A stretch of 64,000 bases of DNA. It comes from Paracoccaceae bacterium. GTDB taxonomy: Bacteria; Pseudomonadota; Alphaproteobacteria; Rhodobacterales; Rhodobacteraceae. Below the pieces are notes generated by a model. It did no database searches. It was not told the DNA's origin and was given only the letters and a program-made list of their open reading frames with translations. Positions 28,294 through 37,415 of the stretch are shown here, one piece after another. Each line of letters opens with the position of its first letter. Position 1 is the first letter of the stretch. Location: the NCBI GenBank assembly GCA_958296035.1, contig OY282431.1, forward strand, positions 2,836,037-2,900,036. Direction: 5' to 3'. Made by a program: the position numbers and the translations under genes.

Positions 28294-28794
28294 TTGCAAG
28301 ATTTCTCCGCTTATGCGCCATGGATTACAGTCGGTGGGACGATTATTGCGTTGATTTCTGGAATTTTCCTTATTGGCCGGTGGACCAGCAAGGTCGATAC
28401 TCGGCTGGATAACCTCACTGACAGGGTCCAGAGGGGACTGGATGAAGTTAGGACAGATATCAAGAGGCTTCTGGAGCGCCAGGCCCCGCGAACTACCGCG
28501 GGAGCGCAAAGGCCCATCCAGCTTACCAGTTTTGGAAGGGAAATCTCCGCTTCCGTATCAACAAGTGAATGGGCGCGCTCCCAAGCACCGCATCTCAAGG
28601 CGGAGTCCGCTGGCAAGGCGGAGTTTGAGGTCTTCGACCTGTGCGTCTCGCATTTCGACAGACTCTATGCGGACAATGCAGGTTTCAGGCGCTCCGTCCG
28701 GGCCACAGCATACGCGCACGGCACCGAGGCAGAGCAGATCATGAAGGTCTATCAGGTTGAACTTCGGGATTGCCTGCTTCCGTCATCCCGCTAA
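28294..28794 (+). CDS. Membrane-anchored coiled-coil hypothetical protein
   Basis: The 166-residue protein starts at TTG 28294 with AAGGGG about 11 nt upstream. Residues 7-28 (PWITVGGTIIALISGIFLIG) form one membrane segment, followed by a charged coiled coil (SKVDTRLDNLTDRVQRGLDE). The C-terminal 80 residues form a soluble helical domain with REISASVSTSEWA, VFDLCVSHFDRLY and AEQIMKVYQVELRD. I recognise this as a conserved hypothetical type, with no assigned role. Its 5' end overlaps the antisense JAB-domain frame. Confidence 0.6.
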   Translation: MQDFSAYAPWITVGGTIIALISGIFLIGRWTSKVDTRLDNLTDRVQRGLDEVRTDIKRLLERQAPRTTAGAQRPIQLTSFGREISASVSTSEWARSQAPHLKAESAGKAEFEVFDLCVSHFDRLYADNAGFRRSVRATAYAHGTEAEQIMKVYQVELRDCLLPSSR

Positions 28795-29097
28795 ACGCTG
28801 CTTGGTCAGACCGGCGAAGCCGTAATTTCGAAAGAGGCTGTACAGCGGCAGCGCCACGAAGACTGACGCGCCGAAATATCTGACTTTCGGCACCCGCATT
28901 TGCCGCAGGTCCAGTGACCCGTTACCGTGGTCACCAAGTGCCGGAGTTCGCAATTCGTACTTCGAATTGAAGAGTTTTCTTGAAACCTGACAACATTCTC
29001 AAAGTCTTCAGCAGCGCCGGCAAAGAGGCAGTCGACCTGGATTTGAACAGACAATCCTGCTGGCGTAACTCCGAGTTTTTCAAGGTTGACTGAACTG
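28795..29097. other. No gene recognised
   Basis: About 300 bases between the small membrane protein and the glycosyltransferase relic. No gene or RNA is recognised. Confidence 0.4.
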
Positions 29098-30066
29098 ATG
29101 GCACGACATTTTTCCAATGTGATCGTTACGAACTTCCACAGGAGGTTAACAGGAGTTACGGCGACCATCACTTCGCTGGTTGCCGTGCAACGTCGACTGA
29201 TTGACGTCGGTGTCATTGATGCAGCCGGCCTGGGACTGGAAAATGAATGGTCGCTGATCAAGGTGGCCATGGCAGGATTTCGGCAACCCGTGGACGCCTC
29301 CTACCGGGTTTGGCACGCGCCCTGCCACAATGAAATACTGGCCGGTATTATTCTCCGCGATGTGCTGTTTCAGAGATGGAAGACATTGTGCGCGACTGCA
29401 TCAGCAAGAGAGCCGGGTAGATTCACAAGATTCTTGCTTGGCCGCATGGACGTTGAAGTTGCTGCTTCCAGATCAAGTGCCCGGAGCCGGGCCCGAGACT
29501 CCGCAATCGTTCACCACGGAGTTGACTGCAGTGTCTTTCGTCCACAGTCGGCAGAGGACATTGGCAGCAGCACTGCGATGTTCCCGGGCAAGCAGGTCAT
29601 TGGATTTGTCGGTCGTATCAGACACGCCAAAGGGGCCGACACATTTGTCAGCGCCATGCTGGATATCCTGCCCGAACACCGTGACTGCGTCGCTGTACTT
29701 GCCGGAGCCTGCCTGGCAAGACATGAAGCATTCAAGGCAGATCAGGTTGCCAGAATTAATGCGGTCGGGCTCGACGACCGGATCGTTTTCCTGGATGAGA
29801 TTGGGCAGGATGAGTTGATCAAGCTCTATCAGAAAATGACAATTCATACGGCATGTTCCAGGCACAAATGATTTGGTCTTACGTCAATCGAGGCATTCGC
29901 CTGCGACACTCCGGTTATCGCTACCAAGACCGGGGTTTGGTCAGACGCTGTCGACAGTGAAGTTGGCGCCCTTATAGATGCTGGAGATACAGAAGACCTG
30001 GTAGGCAGGTTGCGTGAAATGGGCAAGGCTGCCAGGACGGCGTGCCGTGACGCATTATTCCATTGA
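29098..30066 (+). pseudogene. Glycosyltransferase family 4 (LpcC-like) with an in-frame TGA
   Basis: The frame from ATG 29098 encodes an LPS-core-type GT4 enzyme: VIVTNFHRRLTGVTATI, YRVWHAPCHNEIL, IVHHGVDCSVFRP, VIGFVGRIRHAKGADTFV. At about 29869-29871 a TGA interrupts it where the family has a Gly of the EGFG motif. The same frame then continues FGLTSIEAFACDTPVIATK and VGALIDAGDTEDL to a stop at 30066. A single GGA-to-TGA change could explain it. The family transfers a sugar to lipopolysaccharide core. An intact paralogue is at 55820-56881. Confidence 0.75.
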
Positions 30067-30814
30067 GAAGGAAGCACAGGCTCTGGTCGCGGCGTTTCTG
30101 CTTTGGGCAACGGCTCCAGCATCTGTTGGTGCAGTAGATGCGTCCTACACCAGAGATTCGTTTCTCGAACCGAAGATCCCGTCAAGTTCGGTGATTGGAC
30201 GGGCCACAGACGGAATGAGGTGTCAATACGAGGGTTCAACCAGCAAAATTGATTGCGTGTATTCTGTAGAAGGCAAGGATTACATAGTTTCCTCGGCATT
30301 GACTCCCTCGTTCAGTCGCTTTGGTGCCATTAGATTCGGCACGATTGTTGTGACTCGAAATGGTCATTACGCCTTCGCGAATGGAGAGTCCTCACGAGCG
30401 TCCACATCGGGCTCCGGTCTTGAGTATTGCCGCCTAGCACTTCAATTTGTTACCGGCTCAAGCGAAATCATCTGGATCTGGTATGACGAGCTGTTCTACA
30501 GCAACGGCAATCAGGTAGCCCGGATTGACACCAATGGGGACAGCCACGCCGACCTGGCGGTTAATGGCAACTGGAACGGCACCGTATACGGCACGCGACG
30601 TTGGTGGACACCGGACCCAACCAGTGCAGCTTATGCAGCCGACGAGCGGTCCTATCCGAACAGGCCGGAATTCACCAATCGTACTTCGGGACACAAGACG
30701 CGTGGCTACAAACCCACAACTGCACGCGTACTTCCGCTGGTGCCCATGGGCTCAAGCCTGTCCGATACTGTTTCTTCCAAGGTGCCGGTTTGGCGCACAA
30801 CAACAGCACCGTGA
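30047..30814 (+). CDS. Secreted protein of unknown function (copy 1 of a duplicated family)
   Basis: About 255 residues; the start is uncertain (GTG 30047 or GTG 30014). It has an export signal (LVAAFLLWATAPASVGA) and then closely matches the protein at 57662-58432: VDASYTRDSFLEPKIPSSSV, DYIVSSALTPSFSRFGAIRF, GHYAFANGESSRAS, GLEYCRLALQFVT, SEIIWIWYDEL, DTNGDSHADLAVNGNW, RRWWTPDP. The repeat D-x-N-x-D-x-H-A-D resembles a calcium-binding loop. The first residues differ from copy 2 and overlap the glycosyltransferase relic, so its original start may have been lost. It is convergent with a lytic transglycosylase gene, as is copy 2. Confidence 0.6.
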   Translation: MTHYSIEKEAQALVAAFLLWATAPASVGAVDASYTRDSFLEPKIPSSSVIGRATDGMRCQYEGSTSKIDCVYSVEGKDYIVSSALTPSFSRFGAIRFGTIVVTRNGHYAFANGESSRASTSGSGLEYCRLALQFVTGSSEIIWIWYDELFYSNGNQVARIDTNGDSHADLAVNGNWNGTVYGTRRWWTPDPTSAAYAADERSYPNRPEFTNRTSGHKTRGYKPTTARVLPLVPMGSSLSDTVSSKVPVWRTTTAP

Positions 30815-31123
30815 CATTGTTACACCTAACTTGTTCAATTTTCCGCAATGTCATTTCAGGGTTCTGTTGGGCGCAACCAGGCCCAGCGGTTGGAAACCGC
30901 TTGTGCAACTGGCCGATTGCAACTTGAACAAGGTCGCTTCAATGCCATTTCAAACTAGATTGATTCCGACACAACGATACGCTTGCGCGGGTGCTAAGAT
31001 CTCTCGTCCAGACCCGCCCGCCACGCGAGTCACATGGCCTTGCTCCTGGTCAGACTTCCTGGCTGTTCACTGTACCAAAAGGTCCTGACGCGGCAGCGCA
31101 ATTCACTCACTACCCCTGCCCCG
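30815..31123. other. Convergent spacer, copy 1
   Basis: About 310 bases between the 3' ends of the secreted-protein and lytic-transglycosylase genes. No gene is recognised. The corresponding interval in the second copy (58433-58740) is of equal length. Confidence 0.4.
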
Positions 31124-32317
31124 TCACTGGGCAAATCCCGTAGCGACAAGCAATTCACGGGTTGGCCATGCGTCGGCTGGCAAGCCCAGCCTTTTCTGTT
31201 CATGCTGGACAGCGGCCCTTGTCATGGCGCCAATGATGCCGTCAATGCCGCCAACATCGTGTCCGAGTTCCGTCAGGCGCGTCTGAAGCCACTTCACTTC
31301 GTCATCCGATAGTTGCGGGGGAGCAGTTCCGGAAAGGTACAGCGGCTCCCCGGTGAGGAGCAAGGCGAAGAACGCTGAAGTCGTTGCGTAGACAAAGGAA
31401 CGGTTCCATTCAAGGTATATGTCAAAATTGGGAAACGCGAAGAATGCCGGTCCCAGCCGCCCGTGGGGAAGAAGAATGGCAGCCTCAAGTGACAGACTCG
31501 GCCACTTTCCGCTCCTCGTCGAAACACCCATTTCCCGCCATTGCGCCAAGGGCTTCCTCTTGCCTGGTCCGGTTTCGGCCCAGTCAAGTGAATCCGGAAC
31601 CAGGACCTCGATCAACCACGGGTCTCTGGGCCTCCAGCCGAAGCTGTTCAGGACACGCCCGGCGGTCATGAGTGCGTCGGCTACCGAGTTCTGGAGATCG
31701 ACTCGTCCATCGGCATCAGCATCGGTTCCAAAGTTCAGGATGTCTTCAGGAAGCATCTGAATCATGCCTATCTCGCCGGCCCATGCTCCCTTTGTCGTTG
31801 CGGGATCAAAATTGCCGGAACCGAAGAGTTGCAGTGCTGCAAACACATGGGGTTGAAACAACTCGGGTCGCCTGCAGTCGTGAGACAAGGTCATCAATGC
31901 GTTCAGAGTATTGAAGTCTCCCTGAACGACACCGTAATCAGTCTCCAGCGCCATAAAGGCGAGCAGGACTCCAGGATGAACACCGAACCGGTCGTAAACT
32001 GCAGCCAATTCGATACCGTGCTTCTGACGAAACTCCTTGCCCTTGACCATGCGATGCTCCGACATCACGAGCGTAGAAAACTCGATAAAGGACTTCTTGA
32101 AGATTCCCTGCCGATTGTCCCTCCTTATAATTTCGGGATCATGCCTTGCGGAGCCAAGAAAGGCATCGACCGTGGCAGGAGCATGACCGCGATTAATTCC
32201 TTCTTGACGCACAGCCTCGACAAAGGATTCAAACGATCCTCCGCAGGGCACGATGCTGGCCGATACGGGCTTGAATACTGCTAGCACAGCCACACAGGCC
32301 AAAAGCAACTGCTTCAT
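31124..32317 (-). CDS. Lytic murein transglycosylase (MltB family) with peptidoglycan-binding domain, copy 1
   Basis: 397 residues from ATG 32317 (GGAATAG upstream). It has a signal peptide (LLLACVAVLAVFKPVSA), then an SLT_2 domain with the catalytic Glu in MALETDYGVVQGDFNT, followed by WAGEIGMIQMLPEDIL and LNSFGWRPRDPW. The C-terminal 60 residues are a PG_binding_1 domain (WLQTRLTELGHDVGGIDGI). It cleaves peptidoglycan glycan strands in the periplasm to give anhydro-muropeptides. It is strongly similar to 58741-59934 over its whole length and lies convergent to the secreted protein gene in both copies. Confidence 0.88.
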   Translation of the reverse strand: MKQLLLACVAVLAVFKPVSASIVPCGGSFESFVEAVRQEGINRGHAPATVDAFLGSARHDPEIIRRDNRQGIFKKSFIEFSTLVMSEHRMVKGKEFRQKHGIELAAVYDRFGVHPGVLLAFMALETDYGVVQGDFNTLNALMTLSHDCRRPELFQPHVFAALQLFGSGNFDPATTKGAWAGEIGMIQMLPEDILNFGTDADADGRVDLQNSVADALMTAGRVLNSFGWRPRDPWLIEVLVPDSLDWAETGPGKRKPLAQWREMGVSTRSGKWPSLSLEAAILLPHGRLGPAFFAFPNFDIYLEWNRSFVYATTSAFFALLLTGEPLYLSGTAPPQLSDDEVKWLQTRLTELGHDVGGIDGIIGAMTRAAVQHEQKRLGLPADAWPTRELLVATGFAQ

Positions 32318-32440
32318 TTCTATTCCAGATTGATATGGGAAAGTGGTAGGATACCGGGTCAGGTCGGCATGGGAACTGCCTACCACAAGCAGGCAGAAAG
32401 GTCACGCGCACGGCCTTTTGAGAAGGGCCCCGAACAATGC

Positions 32441-33260
32441 AATCAACTGAAAATCGCTTCAGATGGGTCCGATAATTCTTGGAGCCAAATCGACCTCGCC
32501 CGATCCGCGATCAAAGCAAATGACCAGAGATTCGTATACTATACTACAGCCGAAGCGGCGATAAAGATCATTCGGAACCGAGAAATATGGCAACGAAACG
32601 CCATGATGATGAACGATTGTTCCGCGATCGCATACAGTTATTCACGAATAAAAAGCGCTTTCCGTGATCAGGCAGGAACGGACTTCCTATACGCAGCCGA
32701 AGGCCTGTTTCCAGACAAAGTTGCGTCGCAGAAACTCCGCACTGAACCAAGTGAATCGCCGAGACCGATTAACTTGGAGCCTTCCAAGTGCCAGTGCAAT
32801 TCCTGGATCATCCTGGGTTTGAAAACGAACTGAGGAAATAGCAAATTCAATATCCGGGCGTCCCAGCGACCTTCGTAAATTGGGTATGGATAACTCGATA
32901 AACAGGCTTCTAGGAGATGTCTTGTTCGTAGCTCTTGGGTCCTGGCATCCTGGATTGTCGGAAGAGAAAATGGCGAATAATCTTCCTTGCGATAAGCAAC
33001 ACACATCGGGTGGTTAGAAACAGAGTTGAGGTCATCAGGGTTGTTCTCCAGTCGAACCGGATTCTTCCGCTGCACCGTGATCCAGATTATGAACCGTTTG
33101 GAAGGACGTTCCAAGCTTGCTGGACAGGATTATCATTGGTCCGACATCATTCCCAAGCGTAGTTGCAGGTGCCTTCGTTGAACTCTTTGCGGAGATTGGA
33201 GTTGAGAATTCTGCGAGCAAGGTCGTTGTATCTGGCACACCTTTTCGCACGGGCGGATAG
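32441..33260 (+). pseudogene. Broken DUF2971-domain gene
   Basis: An N-terminal piece (about 32530-32690) reads FVYYTTAEAAIKIIRNREIW then MMMNDCSAIAYSYSRIKSAF, matching the start of DUF2971 proteins. A C-terminal piece in another frame (33123-33260) reads DRIIIGPTSFPSVVAGAFVE then VENSASKVVVSGTPFR, matching the end of that family. The middle cannot be read in any one frame. DUF2971 proteins are common in prophage and defence regions; their biochemical role is not established. Confidence 0.6.
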
Positions 33261-33406
33261 TCCAACCCTTTCTGCCCAGGCAGGCAGTGTCGCTGCGCCC
33301 CTTTGAATTCTTACAGCGACCGGAGAAATTAACCACGCGGCAGTTGGTATCGTGACCCAGCCCGCAGTTCGGCACTTAGGGACACTTTAGGCAGGAAAGT
33401 TGCAGA

Positions 33407-33838
33407 TCATCCTGCTTCGGTTCGAGCCTTCCGAGGTTTGGTAATGGTCATGTCGGTGCTGATTGCATCGGGGTCCAGTCGTAGTTCAATAAGCGCCGGA
33501 GTGTCGGCAGCGATGGACTGCTCGAACGCAACCGCAAATTCCGCAATGCTACTGACGGTTTCGCCATGACAACCGTAGGCCTTGGCCAGGCGCGAATAAT
33601 CGGGATTGAACATGTCCGTACCGGACATACGCCCAGGATAATGCATTTCCTGATGCATGCGTATTGTGCCGTAGAGTCCGTTATTCGCAACGATCACAAC
33701 AATATTGGCACCATGTTGCACAGCGGTCGACAATTCGTTGAGCGTCATCTGGAAGCAGCCATCTCCGGCCAGGCAGACAACCGTTCTATCGGGATATTCC
33801 AGTTTGGCGGCGATTGCAGCCGGCAGGTCATATCCTAT
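33407..33838 (-). pseudogene. C-terminal fragment of an acetolactate-synthase-like TPP enzyme
   Basis: The frame from about 33838 to 33407 encodes only the C-terminal TPP/Mg domain: DLPAAIAAKLEYPDRTVVCL, AGDGCFQMTLNELSTAVQHG, NNGLYGTIRMHQEMH, GTDMFNPDYSRLA and a C-terminal ELRLDPDAIST. It is highly similar to the complete enzyme at 60138-61787. The N-terminal 400 residues are missing. The upstream junction at about 33838 joins it to the tail of a DprA-like gene. Confidence 0.8.
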
Positions 33839-35056
33839 CAATGTCCTACACCATTCAGGCACGGGTCCGGGCGGGTCTTCCTGACGTGTTGCCGGGTCAA
33901 GACCCCCAAGGCGTCGCGAATATCGGCTGGCGTCATTTGGCTGGACATGACTGGCAGGAAGGTGCTTCACCCCCTCGAAACTCCTGGAACCCACTTTGTC
34001 GGCGAAATAGTGCAACTTGCCGGTTTATGGCACCTCCCGAGTCCCCGTTTCGTCAGGCACATTTCCCCATAAGAGATCAGGTTGGACATCCGCAGCCGGA
34101 TCCAGGACCCGTGATGCGTCACTCGACAGAATATCGCGCAGCTCGGTCGCGGTCCGTGGATCCGGCCACGCCTCTGCGCCCCAATTGAACAGTTCGTCAA
34201 GCCCGGCGCAGCGCGCCCCGCTACGCCGGACATAAACTGGCACGTAACGGCGCTTGTTCAGTTGCTCAATCGCGCCCCTCCAGGTGCCTCCGAACCCGAG
34301 ATCGGATTTCACGACCAGTGCAGCATCCGCAAGCGCGTAGATCAGCTTGTTACGCGCCAGTGCGTTGCGGGCCAGGAACTCGGCTGCAGGTTCGTAGGGA
34401 CTAACCAGAACGAGCTGCCCGCTATTAAGTAGAGCGCGGTATTCTCGGACCCACGCCGTTCGTTCCAGACCGCTGGCGAGCACGCCGAGCACCTGGCCAC
34501 CCGCAGCCAGAGCTCCACTCATAGCGGCTTGATCAACGCCACGGGCCCCGCCCGACACAACTCCCAATTGTGCCTCGGCAGCCAAGCGTCCAGCCCGCTT
34601 CGTGTACTGGAGGAGGTCTTTGCCCACGCGTCTGGAGCCGACTACCGCCAACCCACCCCTGTCGATCGAATCGCGGTTTCCACAGCCGTACAGCACCGGC
34701 GGCGCTATCTCCTTAAGCCGCATCTTCAGCCGCTTCGGGTAATCGTGGTCTGCCCTCGTCACAACCCAGATCGAGTGCTTGTGCCAGTGCTTCACCGTCA
34801 GCGAAAGAAGGAATGTTCGGCCGAGAAGTTTACGGACACGCTCTATGTCCAACTCGAGACGGGTCTTCTCCAATCCGTTCAGCAATGCAGGGTCAAGCAG
34901 GTCTGCTGGCTGCCTGCCTGTTTCCCGCAGCTGCCGCGCCAGGTGGGAGTATTCACGCGGGGAAAGAGGGCTCACCGAATATCTGGATTTCACTGTTCCG
35001 AGTGGAGCAGTCAGGAGCAGAACCGCCAGGGCGTCAGGACCGAGTACAGTGTTCAT
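33839..35056 (-). pseudogene. DprA/RqlI-like gene, truncated copy
   Basis: From ATG 35056 the frame encodes 343 residues of a DprA-like Rossmann protein (GLAVVGSRRVGKDLLQ, GVVSGGARGVDQAAM, RNKLIYALADAALVV). It is close to the intact gene at 41036-42349. A stop at 34025-34027 ends it early. The same frame continues LHYFADKVGSRSFEGVKH, and a shifted frame then gives MSSQMTPADIRDALGV and TRPDPCLNGVG, matching the winged-helix tail of the intact copy, before it breaks into the TPP-enzyme fragment. It therefore has an in-frame stop, a frameshift and a 3' truncation. Confidence 0.75.
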
Positions 35057-35398
35057 TCAGCTTCGTTCCAGCGACGATAGTTCCGGGAGACGGACAACAG
35101 GAGTGGCTAGGTTACCGGTTTTGCCTGGGTCACTGAAATGGACCGCGGCAGACAACACCTGTAGGACCTGTTTGCCACCTTCGCCAAAATGGCCTTTCTG
35201 GTCAACCAGATCCAGGCCCATTGCAGCGCCCTGTTTCGGGCCATGAAACAGCGCACCGTTTCCAACCGGGCAATATTGAAGAGTTCTTTTTCATGTTCAT
35301 CACCTTGCACCTTGCAAGCCGGGAGACATACTTCCGGGCCATGTCCTAACGGATAGGCGGGGGACCGGTTGCAGGTCGCAGCATGTGAGGCATAGCTT
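35057..35398. other. Relic of helicase 3' end and unassigned DNA
   Basis: The first bases upstream of the DprA-like copy (about 35057-35090, minus strand) read PELSSLERS-stop, paralleling the last residues of the intact RqlH-like helicase (LALSSLGQR-stop). A helicase gene once lay here and was lost. The rest to 35398 has no recognised gene. Confidence 0.5.
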
Positions 35399-36190
35399 GC
35401 TTAACAAGACAAAGTCGCTGACAACAAGTCAATTGATAGTGAATTCGTTGGCGGCAACGGCTGCGCCAGATGCCTGCCGATGCGCTTTCGGTCGCAATCT
35501 TCAATCTTTCCACTATTCCACAAATGCCGGTATGCCCGAATTCGATTTCTATAGACCTTCGTCAATCGCAGGCTTTCCCCATGCACCAGCACACCATGTA
35601 CTTTCAGTCTTTGCGGTACCTCGGCCGCGTATCGCTTTCTTTCCGACAGTAACCAGTATGTACCTGCAAGAATGCGGTCAACTTCTTTCAGCGCAGTCGA
35701 AGTAGCCGAGCCCGCGCAGGAAAGCACAATGTCATCGGCATACCGTGTAAAGTTTCACCCAGAGGCTTCGGCAAGCTCAGATACCTTTGCATCCACTTCA
35801 TGCAACGCTACATTTGAAAGCACGGGACTCGTTGGTGCGCCCTGAGGCTATCTCTGCTTGTAGCAACAAATCCCGGCAAGGATATCCAAACTGCCTGGAG
35901 TCCTGTATCCCAATGTCTTCAGTCCATCTTGCACGACTCTCTTCTTTGTGGTGGGAAAGAAATTGTCGATGTCTACCGACAAGACCTGGTACAAATCTAA
36001 CATTGTAGCCTTTTGTCGCCAAGGTCTTGGCCAGAGTTGCAAGTTCACGTTTGCTAGGCGAACTTTTTCCATTGTAGCTTCGGCACACTTTCACAAAGGC
36101 AAATATAAGGTCCCCTTCACTGTCCGGAACAACAGGTCCCGCAAGTTTTGCTTTGGATTCAACCAGAAGGGCTTCAAGGGCAGCGCCAGG
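35399..36190 (-). pseudogene. Retron-type reverse transcriptase relic
   Basis: Reading the minus strand in two frames gives an RT in the right order: N-terminal SKRELATLAKTLATKGYNV (36190-36010), then after a frameshift VLSVDIDNFFPTTKKRVV (catalytic Asp strand). PQGAPTSPVLSNVALHEVD follows an in-frame stop, and FTRYADDIVLSCAG (YADD active site) follows another stop. The C-terminus is KVHGVLVHG and RLTKVYRNRIRAYRHLW. PQGxPTSP plus YADD is typical of retron and related bacterial RTs. At least two stops and one shift make it non-functional. No msr/msd RNA could be recognised upstream. Confidence 0.7.
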
Positions 36191-36370
36191 CATTGATTTG
36201 CATCCAAGCTGTTCTTGCTGTTTTCATGTGAATACGAACTTCATCGTACAATCCATGAGCTCTACTGACATTAACACCATCCAGAGAAAATTGTCTATTA
36301 CCTTCGAATGTCACCTTATGCAGTTATTGTGTACTTGCCACTGGTTTGGCGAACTGTCATTTGCGACACT

Positions 36371-36906
36371 ATGAGAAAGCAAAAATGGAGTATGCTAAAC
36401 CGTCTGCAGCGCCTTCTTCCGGAAGGGCTGTTGGCGGACGCCGCCTGGCTTACCCGCATGGGCTATCCGAGCTCCTTGCGCAGTCGCTATGTCGGCAGCG
36501 GCTGGTTGCAACCGGTGACGCGAGGTGTCTTCAGGCGACCGCTCCACACACCAGGTCTGGAGGACGCCGAGGCGCCACTGCGCTGGCAGCATGTGGTGGT
36601 ATCGCTCCAGATGGTTCTGGAACTTGCAGGGTTCGCCCACTACGTATCCAGCGCCGGCTCTCGAGAAATCCATCTTTACGGAGACGAGTCGGCGCCTGGT
36701 TGGCTTGAGAAGATCCAAGTCGAGTCGCCTTTCGTATACCACAACGCCCGGAAGTTGTTTCGCACCGAGCCGATTGCCGATGGTCTGGAATCCCTGAAGG
36801 TCACGCTTGCCGACGACCATCCGGGGAGAACGGCACCGATCCACGGCAGCCTGACATGGAGGTATTTCGGCGACGGCGACTGGCCGATGGTGCTATCAAT
36901 TCCTGG
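36371..36906 (+). pseudogene. abiEi: abiEi antitoxin gene, 5' part (interrupted)
   Basis: From ATG 36371 the frame matches type IV TA system AbiEi antitoxins: MLNRLQRLLPEGLLADAAWL, GYPSSLRSRYVGSGWLQPVT, RGVFRRP, then the DNA-binding/AbiEi_4 body to GDGDWPMVLS. Similarity stops near 36900 where foreign DNA begins (the frame runs on to a stop at 36964). The remaining third resumes at about 40033. AbiEi represses the abiE operon and neutralises the AbiEii nucleotidyltransferase toxin. Confidence 0.8.
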
Positions 36907-37030
36907 ACATCGCTTCTGCATTGCTCCCCTTGTTATTTATGATCCTGATCGTCGCGCCTGGTGACCACTAACATATCGAATATGTATGACAACTGGCGTC
37001 AGATGCGTTTGGCCTTCGCGGCGCGGTAAC

Positions 37031-37050
37031 GTGTTTACCCCGTGACAATG
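37031..37050 (+). repeat. 20-bp direct repeat 1 in the recombinase element
   Basis: GTGTTTACCCCGTGACAATG. It is the first of three related 20-mers (also 37205-37224 and 37248-37267) in the non-coding end of the element; all end in GTGACAATG. Confidence 0.7.
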
Positions 37051-37204
37051 GGGGTTTTGGAGGCTTCAGGGCCCTCCGGACATCGGCACGGCATGGCTTG
37101 CCTTGATATTTGCGACCCTGATGATCCTGATTGGTGCCCTCCGACAGGCCGAATGCGGGCGGCAAGGTGGCATCACATGATCTTGATCGCTGTAATTCGG
37201 CGCT

Positions 37205-37224
37205 GTGTTGACAGTGTGACAATG
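37205..37224 (+). repeat. 20-bp direct repeat 2 in the recombinase element
   Basis: GTGTTGACAGTGTGACAATG, related to the copies at 37031 and 37248. Confidence 0.7.
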
Positions 37225-37247
37225 CGTGCCTTTTCGGCCTCGGGGCC

Positions 37248-37267
37248 GTGTTTACGGTGTGACAATG
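37248..37267 (+). repeat. 20-bp direct repeat 3 in the recombinase element
   Basis: GTGTTTACGGTGTGACAATG, related to the copies at 37031 and 37205. The three sites may be recognised by the recombinase C-terminal helix-turn-helix domains or by a host factor. Confidence 0.7.
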
Positions 37268-37415
37268 CCGGTGGGCGGAAAAAACCTGCCGACGGGATCG
37301 AGGGCCTGTCCGCCAGGAGGCCTGTAAACGGTTCACCCATGATCCCGGCGACAGCTTTGCGGAGGCCGGCAGCAGCAGCCTTATCCCTGCCGATGCAATG
37401 GCTTGGTCATGCATG

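Noticed and set aside
29086-30066. Selenocysteine or other recoding at the TGA in the glycosyltransferase
   Set aside because: The family has Gly, not Cys, at that position, so a nonsense mutation is far more likely.
32668-33114. A 148-codon minus-strand open frame antisense to the DUF2971 relic
   Set aside because: It overlaps recognisable DUF2971 fragments on the plus strand, has no family similarity I can name and no ribosome-binding site, so it is more likely a chance antisense frame.
37021-37270. CRISPR array
   Set aside because: The three 20-bp repeats are unevenly spaced (about 154 and 23 bp between copies) and imperfect, without regular spacers or cas genes.
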